Source of the DNA: an uncultured Bacteroidales bacterium
Lineage (GTDB): Bacteria; Bacteroidota; Bacteroidia; Bacteroidales; UBA932
Assembly (NCBI GenBank): GCA_946405485.1
Contig: CAMJHJ010000098.1
Location: 1-8,578 of the forward strand
DNA length: 8,578 nucleotides
Direction of reading: 5' to 3'
The position numbers were made by a program, and so were the translations under genes. The stretch's first letter is position 1. Each line of letters begins with the position of its first letter. The notes under the pieces are model-generated. The model ran no database searches. It had not been told where the DNA came from and was given only the letters and a program-made list of their open reading frames with translations. Below, piece by piece: positions 1 to 7,064 of the stretch.

Positions 1-55
1 TGACCCGTACGTCGGTTTAGCAAACCGGTGGTTTCAGCCACTCACCCACCTCTCC
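1..55 (-). tRNA. tRNA-Ser(GCU), 3' part cut off by the window edge
   Basis: Read on the minus strand from 55 to 1, this is the 5' part of a serine tRNA. The acceptor strand GGAGAGG (55-49) is followed by T8 and G9, then a D-arm with GGT/ACC stem. The anticodon arm has the seven-base loop TTGCTAA. The anticodon GCT occupies 21-19 and reads the serine codons AGC and AGU. The outermost pair of the anticodon stem appears to be a C-A mismatch, while the inner four pairs are sound. The start of what should be the long class II variable arm follows and is cut at base 1, so the T-arm and acceptor 3' strand lie outside. The gene has its own promoter 30-60 bases upstream. Confidence 0.93.
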
Positions 56-88
56 AGGTCCACGTTGGTTTAAGGCCAAATCGGACTA

Positions 89-118
89 CAAAGATAGGGA
101 AAATTATTTGCTTTGCAA
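89..118 (-). promoter_or_regulatory. Bacteroidota-type promoter of tRNA-Ser
   Basis: On the minus strand, TTG at 118-116 is followed after 19 bases by TATCTTTG at 96-89. This matches the Bacteroidota housekeeping sigma pattern TTG-N19-21-TAnnTTTG. Transcription would start near 82-84, giving a leader of about 28 bases before the tRNA 5' end at 55. The -33 TTG lies inside a 17-bp repeat shared with the 3' end of the rhamnosidase gene. Confidence 0.8.
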
Positions 119-121
119 GAT
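105..121. repeat. 17-bp direct repeat, intergenic copy
   Basis: Bases 105-121 match 962-978 in the same orientation at 16 of 17 positions; the mismatch is A118 versus G975. On the minus strand both copies would read I-L-Q-S-K-stop (TAA here, TAG in the other copy). The other copy is the true C-terminus of the rhamnosidase. The two copies bracket the phosphodiesterase gene. This one also contains the -33 element of the tRNA promoter. Confidence 0.75.
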
Positions 122-134
122 GCTTGGGTTAAAA

Positions 135-956
135 TCAGTATATGACCTTGACCCAGGGCATTTTCTCTTCTAAAAACTGCTTCTGGGCGACGGGGATGTC
201 GCAGCAGAGGCGGTCGGCACCGAGGTAGATGCCGAGGACGAAGTCTTCGATCTTCTGGTTCGGCCAGAGGCTGACGGTGAGGCCGGCTTCATGGGCTTTT
301 TCGACCATGGCGCGGGAGGTGCCTTCCAGTCTGCAGCCGAGGGCTTTGATGCCGACGGTCTTTGCCAGGGCTATTGTCTCTTCATTAATCGGCTTGCCGA
401 CGATGAGGAGGAGTTCGGCGTCGGGATGGTGCTCTTGGAGGTAGCGGAGGCCGCGGTAGTCGGATGAGGTGAAGACGAGTTGGGAGCCGTGGGTCTTGAT
501 GGACCGGACAGCGGCATAGACCTTTTCCACATACTCTTCGAGCCGGTCCTGGGGGTAGAGCGCCGCGGGGGTTGTTTTCATCTCGAATTCGACATAGAGC
601 CCGTCTTTACCGTCGAGAAAGCGGCAGAATTCTTCGAGGGAGAGGACCGGGTTGCCCTTTTTGGTCCGGAGGCTCCGGATCTCGGCGGCGGTCTTTTCTT
701 CGAAGACGCCGGTGCCGTCGGTCGTCCTTTCGAGGGTGTGGTCGTGGGTCAGGAAGAGGGCTCCGTCACGGGTCATCCGGATGTCAGTTTCAAAGCCGGT
801 GTAGCCGGCGTCCCAGCTTTCCCGGAAGGCTTGGGCGGTGTTTTCGTCCCGTTCGAGACGTCCTCCGCGATGGGAGAAGGCCCGGACGGTCTGGGTTTGG
901 GCATAGGCCCCTGCCGCGAGGCAGAGAAGAATCAGGACGGAGGTAAGTCTTTTCAT
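135..956 (-). CDS. Secreted glycerophosphodiester phosphodiesterase family protein (GDPD)
   Basis: The product is 273 residues and belongs to the GDPD TIM-barrel family. This family uses a divalent metal to hydrolyse glycerophosphodiesters to glycerol phosphate and an alcohol. The first 20 residues form a signal peptide ending A-Y-A-Q, so the protein is exported. Family motifs are present in order: H29-R30, E38-N39, the metal-binding E56-x-D58, D64-G65, the catalytic H71-D72, E123-x-E125-x-K127, and a late Cys-Cys-Asp-Ile-Pro segment. An in-frame extension reaches 1286, but it is proline/serine-rich, lies over the rhamnosidase gene and lacks a signal peptide. ATG at 956, four bases after the rhamnosidase stop, is therefore the start. 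It is the last gene of the operon. The natural substrate cannot be read from sequence: phospholipid head groups, teichoic-type polymers and glycerol-phosphate-decorated glycans are all possible. The gene is bracketed by a 17-bp direct repeat. Confidence 0.92.
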   Translation of the reverse strand: MKRLTSVLILLCLAAGAYAQTQTVRAFSHRGGRLERDENTAQAFRESWDAGYTGFETDIRMTRDGALFLTHDHTLERTTDGTGVFEEKTAAEIRSLRTKKGNPVLSLEEFCRFLDGKDGLYVEFEMKTTPAALYPQDRLEEYVEKVYAAVRSIKTHGSQLVFTSSDYRGLRYLQEHHPDAELLLIVGKPINEETIALAKTVGIKALGCRLEGTSRAMVEKAHEAGLTVSLWPNQKIEDFVLGIYLGADRLCCDIPVAQKQFLEEKMPWVKVIY

Positions 957-960
957 AGCG

Positions 961-3693
961 CTATTTGCTTTGCAGGATATATTTGCCGGAAGGGAGGAAG
1001 ATCTTGGTGGTTCCACCTTCGGTGTAGCTGGCGAGCTTGCCGGGGTTGAGGTTGAAGCGGGCGGGAGCCACGACGGTGGCGGTGGAGCCGACGGGGATTT
1101 CGATCCGCCAGACGATCTTGTGTCCGATGATGGTCCATTCGCTGGAAATCGTGCCCTGAGGGGAGTCGAAGGAGGCTTTGACGTGGTCGAGGCCTTCGGG
1201 GAAACAGGGCTGCATCCAGATGCGCCGGAAGGCGGGGGCGGCGGCGATGATCCCGGAGGCGGTGGGCTCGGGAGCGATGCCGGCAAGGTCTTCGTAATAC
1301 CAGCGCAGGAGGTCGCCGATGAGGTGCGCGTGGCAGCCGGAGTTCATCGAGGGACCGGCCTCGTCGCCGTTCCAGAGCTCCCAGACAGTGGTGGCGCCCT
1401 TCTTGATCATATAGCCCCAGCTGGGATAGGTGTCGATCGTGCAGAGTTTGTAAGCAAGGTCGGCGTGCCCGTTGCGGGTCAGGACTTCCATCACGTAGCG
1501 CATGCCCACGTTTCCGACGCAGAGGTGCCCGTCGAAGTCGTTTTCAATGCGGTTCACGATGTTTTCCACAACGGCCTGCTTGTGCGCGGCCGGGACGATG
1601 TCGAAATACACCGGGATGAGGTTGGCGGTCAGCGTGTTGTTGTCATAGCAGTTGCGTTCCGGGTCGAAGAATTCGCGGTTGTAGGCCTCGACGACCCGCG
1701 CCTTCATGCCCTCGTAGAACGGCACGTCGGCATCGTTCCCGGTGAGGCGGGCGAACTTCATCATCAGGTCGAGGGTGCCGACCAGGATGCCGGTCTGGAG
1801 GATCGGACTGTTCGTGATGCGGGAGGGGTCGGTCGCATGGATGAGCTCGGGCGACTCCGGCGGGACGATCCAGTCCTTGTATTCGTCGTGTTTCATCCGG
1901 AAGATGCCGTCTTCCTTGAGGTTCTTGGCCGTCGCATATTCGAGCCAGGCCTTCATGGCCGGGTAGTAGGTGCGGATGCCGCTGTCGTCGCCATAACGCG
2001 AGTACAGCATCTCGGCCATGTAGAGGAACACGGAGGAATGGGACATGTCGTCCGTGTAGATGCTCCAGTAGCGCGGGGAGACGACGGAGATGCGCTGCCC
2101 GTTCTTCATCGAGTCATAGACGTCGTCCATCCATTTGCGGTACAGGGGAGCCACATTGAAGAGATAGGGCTCGCCCCAGATCGTGCCGCCGCGGTCTCCG
2201 ATCCAGCCCTGGCGCTCGTCGCGCTGGGGGCAGTCGATGGGCATGCCGCGGTAGTTGCTGCGCAGGCCGCAGCGGATGTTCTTGTACAGGCGGTTGAGGC
2301 GCTCGTCGGAGCATTCGAAACTCCCTTTGGGGTCCATCTTGTCCCAGATGACCTGCCCGACCAGGTTGCGGTTGATAGGCGTAGCGGTGACCCCTTCGAT
2401 TTCCATGAAACGGAAGCCGTGCATGGGGAAAGTGGGGGTCCAGGTGAACTTTCCGTCGGAGGCCGGAGTGTACTGGTCGGTCGCCAGGGTGCGGCGCAGG
2501 CTGGCCATGTTGAGGCTGTCGCCGGCGTCGGTGAGTTTCTCGGCATATTTGAAGACGATCGGCTGCCCGGCCTTGCCTTCGAGGGTCATGATGACATAAC
2601 CGACCATGTTCTGCCCAAAGTCCACGATATAGCGGTCGCGGCCCACCTTGCGCACGCTCTGGGCCATGATCTTGTCCTGGATGGCCATGTCGTCCATCGT
2701 CATCGCGCGCATCCTTCCCTTGGGGGCGCCCATCTCGTCCACGCCTTTCCAGCGGCGGTCGCCCTTGAAGCCCACGGTGTTCCAACCCGGCATCTCGAGG
2801 CGCGCGTCATAGTATTCGCCGTCGTACTCGTTGTTGGAGGTGACCGGACCTCCGCTGGTGCCGGTCCAGTCCGTGTCACTGATGACCACGTCCTGCCGCC
2901 CGTCCTTGTAGCGGATCTTCAGCACCAGCTTGACACGCGGGTCGGAAACGCTGCGCAGGGTCTTGGCGCTCAGGGACTGATAACGGCCGCAGCCCAGCAG
3001 CACGGCGAGGGTGTTGTCTCCTTTCTGGACCAGGGAGGTCACGTCGTAGGTACGGTAGTAGACGACCTTGTCGAACAGGACCGGCGGATGCATGAACATC
3101 TGCGGACAGACGCGCTTGCCGTTGATGGAAGCGTCCCCGATGCCCAGGGCGGACATATAGAGTTTGGCGGAGGCGATCTTGTCTCCGGCCCGGAAGTCCT
3201 TGCGCAGGTATTTGGCGGGCAGGTGGCAGGGGTCTTCCTTGAGTTTTTCGCGTTCGCTGATGCCGATCCACTTCGCGCCCATCCAGGCAGCCGAGTCGCG
3301 GAGGCCGGTGGACCAGCGGGCGCGCGTTTCGTCACGGGTCACGCCGGCGCTTGTCCAGACCTTCACCGCCCATTCATAATCGGTCTCGCTCTCCAGGGCG
3401 GGACCGCCGTAAGGCACGAGCACGTTCTCGAAAGACGGGACCTTGCCGCTGTCCCAGACCTTCTTGCCGTCGGCACCCCGCCAGACCGTGATCTGGTAGG
3501 CCGTCTGCAGGGTCTTGTTCTCCCGGGAGTCGACCTTCCAGGAGAAGCGGGGCGTCTCACAGTCAATGCCTTCCGGGTCGGTCCGAAGTTCCGTGGTCAG
3601 GTCTTTGACCCCGACTTTGGGAGCCTTGGCGGCGGAGAGGAGGAGCAGGGCGGCCGGCACGAGGGCCAGCGCCAGGAGAGTGGATTTATTCAT
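961..3693 (-). CDS. Secreted alpha-L-rhamnosidase, glycoside hydrolase family 78
   Basis: The product is 910 residues, normal for bacterial GH78 enzymes, which release terminal alpha-L-rhamnose by an inverting mechanism. Residues 1-22 form a signal peptide with no lipobox, so a soluble periplasmic or secreted enzyme is likely. An N-terminal beta-sandwich (about 28-130, with T-P-R-F-S-W near 47-52) is followed by the Bac_rhamnosid_N-type domain (about 160-340, with N-G-K-R-V at 191-195). Then comes an (alpha/alpha)6 barrel (about 460-810) and a C-terminal beta domain. The signature D-C-P-Q-R-D-E-R-Q-G-W-I-G-D at 487-500 supplies acidic active-site residues. The second conserved glutamate is E772 in T-T-V-W-E-L-W. 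No key motif is missing. The ATG at 3693 overlaps the preceding beta-helix gene by 8 bases, suggesting translational coupling. The TAG stop at 963-961 is four bases before the phosphodiesterase start. Substrate (pectin, arabinogalactan, flavonoid or bacterial polysaccharide) is unresolved. Confidence 0.95.
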   Translation of the reverse strand: MNKSTLLALALVPAALLLLSAAKAPKVGVKDLTTELRTDPEGIDCETPRFSWKVDSRENKTLQTAYQITVWRGADGKKVWDSGKVPSFENVLVPYGGPALESETDYEWAVKVWTSAGVTRDETRARWSTGLRDSAAWMGAKWIGISEREKLKEDPCHLPAKYLRKDFRAGDKIASAKLYMSALGIGDASINGKRVCPQMFMHPPVLFDKVVYYRTYDVTSLVQKGDNTLAVLLGCGRYQSLSAKTLRSVSDPRVKLVLKIRYKDGRQDVVISDTDWTGTSGGPVTSNNEYDGEYYDARLEMPGWNTVGFKGDRRWKGVDEMGAPKGRMRAMTMDDMAIQDKIMAQSVRKVGRDRYIVDFGQNMVGYVIMTLEGKAGQPIVFKYAEKLTDAGDSLNMASLRRTLATDQYTPASDGKFTWTPTFPMHGFRFMEIEGVTATPINRNLVGQVIWDKMDPKGSFECSDERLNRLYKNIRCGLRSNYRGMPIDCPQRDERQGWIGDRGGTIWGEPYLFNVAPLYRKWMDDVYDSMKNGQRISVVSPRYWSIYTDDMSHSSVFLYMAEMLYSRYGDDSGIRTYYPAMKAWLEYATAKNLKEDGIFRMKHDEYKDWIVPPESPELIHATDPSRITNSPILQTGILVGTLDLMMKFARLTGNDADVPFYEGMKARVVEAYNREFFDPERNCYDNNTLTANLIPVYFDIVPAAHKQAVVENIVNRIENDFDGHLCVGNVGMRYVMEVLTRNGHADLAYKLCTIDTYPSWGYMIKKGATTVWELWNGDEAGPSMNSGCHAHLIGDLLRWYYEDLAGIAPEPTASGIIAAAPAFRRIWMQPCFPEGLDHVKASFDSPQGTISSEWTIIGHKIVWRIEIPVGSTATVVAPARFNLNPGKLASYTEGGTTKIFLPSGKYILQSK
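962..978. repeat. 17-bp direct repeat, copy in the rhamnosidase 3' end
   Basis: This copy covers the last codons of the GH78 gene (I-L-Q-S-K and most of the stop codon) and matches 105-121 at 16 of 17 bases. The spacing between copies is 857 bases. Recombination between them would remove the phosphodiesterase gene exactly and leave the rhamnosidase with an intact C-terminus ending in TAA. Confidence 0.75.
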
Positions 3694-5626
3694 CGTCTAA
3701 CCATTTATTCTTGCGGATTCCGATTTCCCCGAGGGGAATCTCCCGGATGCCCAGGGGGTGCAGGATATCCGGGGTGCAGAAGTACGCCGCGTCCCGGCCC
3801 CCGGAGGAGACGGAGACGTTGCCGCCCTCGATCTGGGGTGTCGTGGCGCGGAAATAGAGAGAGTCGCAGTCGACCAGGAGGTTCTGGCGCACGACGTTGA
3901 CATCGATCGTCCGGCCCCAGTTCCGCGCCTCGGGATAGCGGGTCAGAAAGGCCTCGGACTCCATGTCCACCTCGCGGCAGATGCGCTCGCGGATGCGGTC
4001 CCAGGTCGCATGCCAGAGGGAATCGCCGTAGGGCGTGAAGGAGACGGCATAGGGGCAGTCGAAGAAGACGTTCTCTTCGATCACATTGTCGCTGCCGCCG
4101 TGGATCTGGATGCCTCCGAACTCGACGGAGCCGCAGCGTTCGAAGAGGTTGCCGCGGATCTCCACGCCGGAAATCAGGTCGTCCAGGCGGATGCCGGCGA
4201 CGCCGTAACGCGTGCCGCCGCGGATGTCGCGCCAGTGGTTGTAGCGCATGACGATGCCGCGCATCGAGGGGTTGAGATAGAGGTCGAATCCGCCCTGGTC
4301 GTCCGATTCCCGGGCGACCCTTTCGATCCGGTTGAATTCGGCGACGAGGTCGTTGCCGGCCAGGGAAAGGGCTGAGGAAGGGCCGTCGCGCAAGACACAG
4401 TGGTGGATCGTGATGCCGCAGCCGTCGGCCGTAAAGGCGCCGTTGTAGGTACGGTGGAAGCGCTCGTAATCCTCAACGAGGGTGTTGGCGCAGACGTGGT
4501 CCGCCCGTAGGAAACGGGACCGGTCTCCCCCGCGCATCGTGATGCCGGAGGCTTCCAGGTGGCGCAGGACACAGCCGTCGATGCGGCAGCGCTCTCCCCC
4601 GTCCACGCGCAGGGCTTCGGTGCCGAGGTTTTCCATCCGACAGTCCAGGATCTTCACGTCGCGGCCGCCATTGACGCGGAGCGCCCCTCCCCTGCTCTCG
4701 CAGAAGCTCAAGCCCTTGACCGTGACGCCTTCGCAGTCTTCCAGGGTCAGCATGAACTTGGCCTGAAGCGTCGAGAGCGTAGTCCTGGCGTTTTTGGGGT
4801 CTACGCCCTCGGGCATATACCAGTACAGGCGACGCGTATCGCGGTCGAGGTACCATTCGCCGGGGGCGTCGATCTCGCAGAGGAGATTCAGGCCGAAAAA
4901 GCGCAGGCCGTGACGGAAACGCTTGCCCGGGAGCTCCATGATCCTTTGGCGCGGGTCGATGCGCGTGACGGGCTTGTAGCTGTCGGTCCAGTCGAAGAAC
5001 CAGTAACCGCCCACCCAAGGATCCTTCTCGTCGACCCAGCGGTCGATGCGGGGGTCGCTGTATTCAAAAACGCCCTCGACGGTGCCGGAGTTGCCGTTTT
5101 CGACCGGAGGGATGGGGGTTGCGCCCAGGGCCCGGCCGCCATAGACGAAACCTTCGTTGGGGTAACGGGCCAAGGTCTGGACCACACCGTCGCAGAAGAG
5201 CGCCGGACGGTGTCGGTCCTTGACCGGGTCGCCGAGATACTGTTCGTCTAAAGATGTGTAATAGAGCCGCTTGCGTACTTCTTGCGGGAGTTTGGCGAGC
5301 GTCTTTCGCTCGCGTACGCGCTGCCAGCCCTTAACGGGGATGGAACCGCGGAACACGGGCGCCTCGCCTTCTGCCGCTTCGATTACCACGCCGCGGGCGC
5401 CGCTCAGCGTAAGGGGTCCGTCCAGGAAGTAGTTGCCTCCGGCAATGCGGATGGTGTCGCACTCCCCTGCCTTTTCAAGCGCCTTGCGAAGGGTCGCGAA
5501 GGGCCGCTCCCGGGTCCCGGCTCCGGCATCATCCCCTTCCGGGGAAACGTGCCAGACCGCCGGCGACGCCTGGGCGCCTGCCGCGACCAAGACGGCGGCA
5601 AGGAGGGAAAGGGCGGCCTTGTTCAT
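3686..5626 (-). CDS. Secreted right-handed parallel beta-helix protein, probable polysaccharide-active enzyme
   Basis: The product is 646 residues. A signal peptide occupies about residues 1-20. It is followed by the opening W-H-V-S-P-E-G-D-D-A-G-x-G-T...P-F-A-T-L (25-45) that begins many beta-helix carbohydrate enzymes (DUF1565-like). A beta-rich insert (about 95-290) contains P-G-E-W-Y-L-D (255-261) and R-L-Y-W-Y (266-270). Repeated coils of V-x-I-x-x-C or V-x-I-x-x-N type run from about 298 to 605. The segments G-I-R-L-D-D (478-483) and G-G-I-Q-I-H-G-G (504-511) resemble conserved parts of beta-helix glycosidases such as GH141 or GH120. Acidic residues D442-D443 and D482-D483 are candidate catalytic or metal sites, but I cannot verify them. 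The gene starts three bases after the alkaline phosphatase stop, and its TAA overlaps the rhamnosidase start by 8 bases. Co-expression with a rhamnosidase favours a glycan substrate. The fold call is firm and the enzyme family is tentative. Confidence 0.82.
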   Translation of the reverse strand: MNKAALSLLAAVLVAAGAQASPAVWHVSPEGDDAGAGTRERPFATLRKALEKAGECDTIRIAGGNYFLDGPLTLSGARGVVIEAAEGEAPVFRGSIPVKGWQRVRERKTLAKLPQEVRKRLYYTSLDEQYLGDPVKDRHRPALFCDGVVQTLARYPNEGFVYGGRALGATPIPPVENGNSGTVEGVFEYSDPRIDRWVDEKDPWVGGYWFFDWTDSYKPVTRIDPRQRIMELPGKRFRHGLRFFGLNLLCEIDAPGEWYLDRDTRRLYWYMPEGVDPKNARTTLSTLQAKFMLTLEDCEGVTVKGLSFCESRGGALRVNGGRDVKILDCRMENLGTEALRVDGGERCRIDGCVLRHLEASGITMRGGDRSRFLRADHVCANTLVEDYERFHRTYNGAFTADGCGITIHHCVLRDGPSSALSLAGNDLVAEFNRIERVARESDDQGGFDLYLNPSMRGIVMRYNHWRDIRGGTRYGVAGIRLDDLISGVEIRGNLFERCGSVEFGGIQIHGGSDNVIEENVFFDCPYAVSFTPYGDSLWHATWDRIRERICREVDMESEAFLTRYPEARNWGRTIDVNVVRQNLLVDCDSLYFRATTPQIEGGNVSVSSGGRDAAYFCTPDILHPLGIREIPLGEIGIRKNKWLDDE

Positions 5627-5629
5627 CGT

Positions 5630-7021
5630 CTATTTGTAGGCCGCTGCCTGCATGATCAGCCTTCCGATCTCCGCATTGTCTGTCTTGTGGGTGAAAAGCT
5701 GGGAGCCGGCGCCGATGGCGAAGACGGGTACATAGCCGGAGCTGTGGCCGCTGACCCAGTAGACGCGGGCTTTCTGGTTGAGCAGACCGATGGCGGCCGC
5801 GACGATCTTGGCGTTGTCGGCATAGAGGTCCTTGACGGAGCCGGCCTTGCGCTTGGCAACCGTCTCCTCATAGATGTCGCGGAGCGCCTTTTCGTCGTTC
5901 CAGGTCATCTTGACCGAATCCCAGAGACCCAGTTCCTTTTTGAGGAACTCCCGGATCTCGTCCCAGCTGAGGACATCCTGGCGCTCTTCCATCCGCTGTT
6001 TCAACATGGAAGAAAGGACGTTCATGCTGTGCTTCTGCACGCGGAGAAGCGAGAGGTCTTTTTCGTTGCGGGGTCCCAGGGTCAGGAAGCCGGTCTCGTG
6101 GTCGGCCGTGACGACGATGAGGGTCTGTTTCGGGTATTTCTTGTAGAACTCGTAAGCGACCTTGATGCCTTCGTCGAAGTCGATGACTTCATGGATGCAG
6201 GTGGCTGCATCATGGCTGTGGTTGGCGTGGTCGATCTCACTGCCCTCCGCCATCAGGAAGAAGCCCTTCTTGTTGTCCTTCATCAGGAAGGTGACGGCGC
6301 TCTCGACCAGCTGCTTGAAGGTGACATGGTCCTGCTGGTGCTCCGGGGTGTCATTGACCGTATCGATGGAATAGGAGACGTACTGGCCCTCGCCGGGCAG
6401 CATCAAGATTTTCTTCATATCCTTCCAGCCCGCCTGGAACTCCTGGGGGTTGCAAATGGTGTAGCCGGCGGCCTCGAATTGGGGACGCAGGGGGCTGTCG
6501 GGCCTGTTGTTCTCGTGGTAGAGGGCGGCTCCGCCGTAGAAGTCGAATCCGTTGGCAATCATGTCCTGCGCGATCTCGTAATACATCCCGCGGTCCATCT
6601 GATGGGCCTCGAATGCGCCGGGGGTGGCGTGGTTGATGCCCGTGGTGGTCACAATGCCGACCTTCTGGCCCTTGGCTTTGGCCATCTCCGCCATGTTGCG
6701 GACCGGATTGCCGTCCGGGTCGATGCCGAGGCGTCCGTTCTTGGTTTTGACTCCGGTCGCAAGGGCGGTGCCGGACGCGGCGGAATCCGTCACATCACTG
6801 TTGGCAGAATAATGGGTGGCCATCGTAGCGACGGGGAACTGCGAGAAGCAGAGGGGCTCGATGCCAAGTTTGCCCTGGATGGATGCGAGATACATTTCCG
6901 TGAGCTGCACGGAGTTGGCGCCCATGCCGTCTCCGATGAAGAAGAACACATACTTGGGGGTCTGTGCGAGAAGGGAGAGGGAGAGCAGGAACAGGCTGAG
7001 AGCCAATACGATTCTTTTCAT
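5630..7021 (-). CDS. Secreted alkaline phosphatase, PhoA family
   Basis: The product is 463 residues, the usual size for PhoA-type enzymes, which hydrolyse phosphomonoesters with two zinc ions and a third metal. The signal peptide runs to about A19-Q20. Active-site residues are all present: D31 in F-I-G-D-G-M-G, nucleophile S80 in T-D-S-A-A-S, T133, R144, E259, D264 and H268 in E-G-S-E-I-D-H-A-N-H, D307-H308 in T-A-D-H-E-T-G, and H426 in S-G-H-S-S-G. The positions matching E. coli D153 and K328 are both histidine (H131 and H265), as in mammalian alkaline phosphatases. It starts 43 bases after the upstream gene behind an A-rich leader and ends in TAG three bases before the beta-helix ATG. In the operon it could remove phosphate from products of the two phosphodiesterase-type neighbours. 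The name phoA is not assigned because Bacteroidota carry several such paralogs. Confidence 0.95.
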   Translation of the reverse strand: MKRIVLALSLFLLSLSLLAQTPKYVFFFIGDGMGANSVQLTEMYLASIQGKLGIEPLCFSQFPVATMATHYSANSDVTDSAASGTALATGVKTKNGRLGIDPDGNPVRNMAEMAKAKGQKVGIVTTTGINHATPGAFEAHQMDRGMYYEIAQDMIANGFDFYGGAALYHENNRPDSPLRPQFEAAGYTICNPQEFQAGWKDMKKILMLPGEGQYVSYSIDTVNDTPEHQQDHVTFKQLVESAVTFLMKDNKKGFFLMAEGSEIDHANHSHDAATCIHEVIDFDEGIKVAYEFYKKYPKQTLIVVTADHETGFLTLGPRNEKDLSLLRVQKHSMNVLSSMLKQRMEERQDVLSWDEIREFLKKELGLWDSVKMTWNDEKALRDIYEETVAKRKAGSVKDLYADNAKIVAAAIGLLNQKARVYWVSGHSSGYVPVFAIGAGSQLFTHKTDNAEIGRLIMQAAAYK

Positions 7022-7064
7022 TGTTTATCTGTTTCTTTTAGTTTTTGTCTGTTTTTTGGCCTTC
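7022..7064 (-). other. A-rich leader between two operon genes
   Basis: The 43-base gap is strongly A-rich on the coding strand and contains AAACAGA twice, 20 bases apart (7054-7048 and 7034-7028). No TAnnTTTG promoter element and no terminator hairpin are visible. A-rich sequence just before the start codon is a common translation-initiation context in Bacteroidota, where Shine-Dalgarno pairing is little used. I read it as a translation leader within the operon. Confidence 0.4.

Noticed and set aside
1..55. tRNA-Ser as an integration (att) site for a mobile element
   Set aside because: Integrases usually use the 3' end of the tRNA, which is outside the window, and no integrase or other mobile-element gene is visible.
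108..118. Small hairpin TTGC-AAA-GCAA as an operon terminator
   Set aside because: The stem is only four pairs and is not followed by a real T-run; the segment is better explained as repeat plus promoter.
957..1286. N-terminal extension of the GDPD protein to a 383-residue product
   Set aside because: The extra 110 residues are Pro/Ser-rich, overlap the rhamnosidase gene and would bury a clear signal peptide that starts at 956.
970..3900. A 976-codon open frame on the plus strand opposite the rhamnosidase gene
   Set aside because: It is low in complexity (rich in Gly, Val, Asp, Ala and His), has no recognisable domain and mirrors a strong GH78 gene. Long antisense frames are expected in GC-rich coding DNA.
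7028..7054. Two AAACAGA copies 20 bases apart as an operator or ribosome-binding feature
   Set aside because: Seven bases in a strongly A-rich leader easily recur by chance; noted only as part of the leader.
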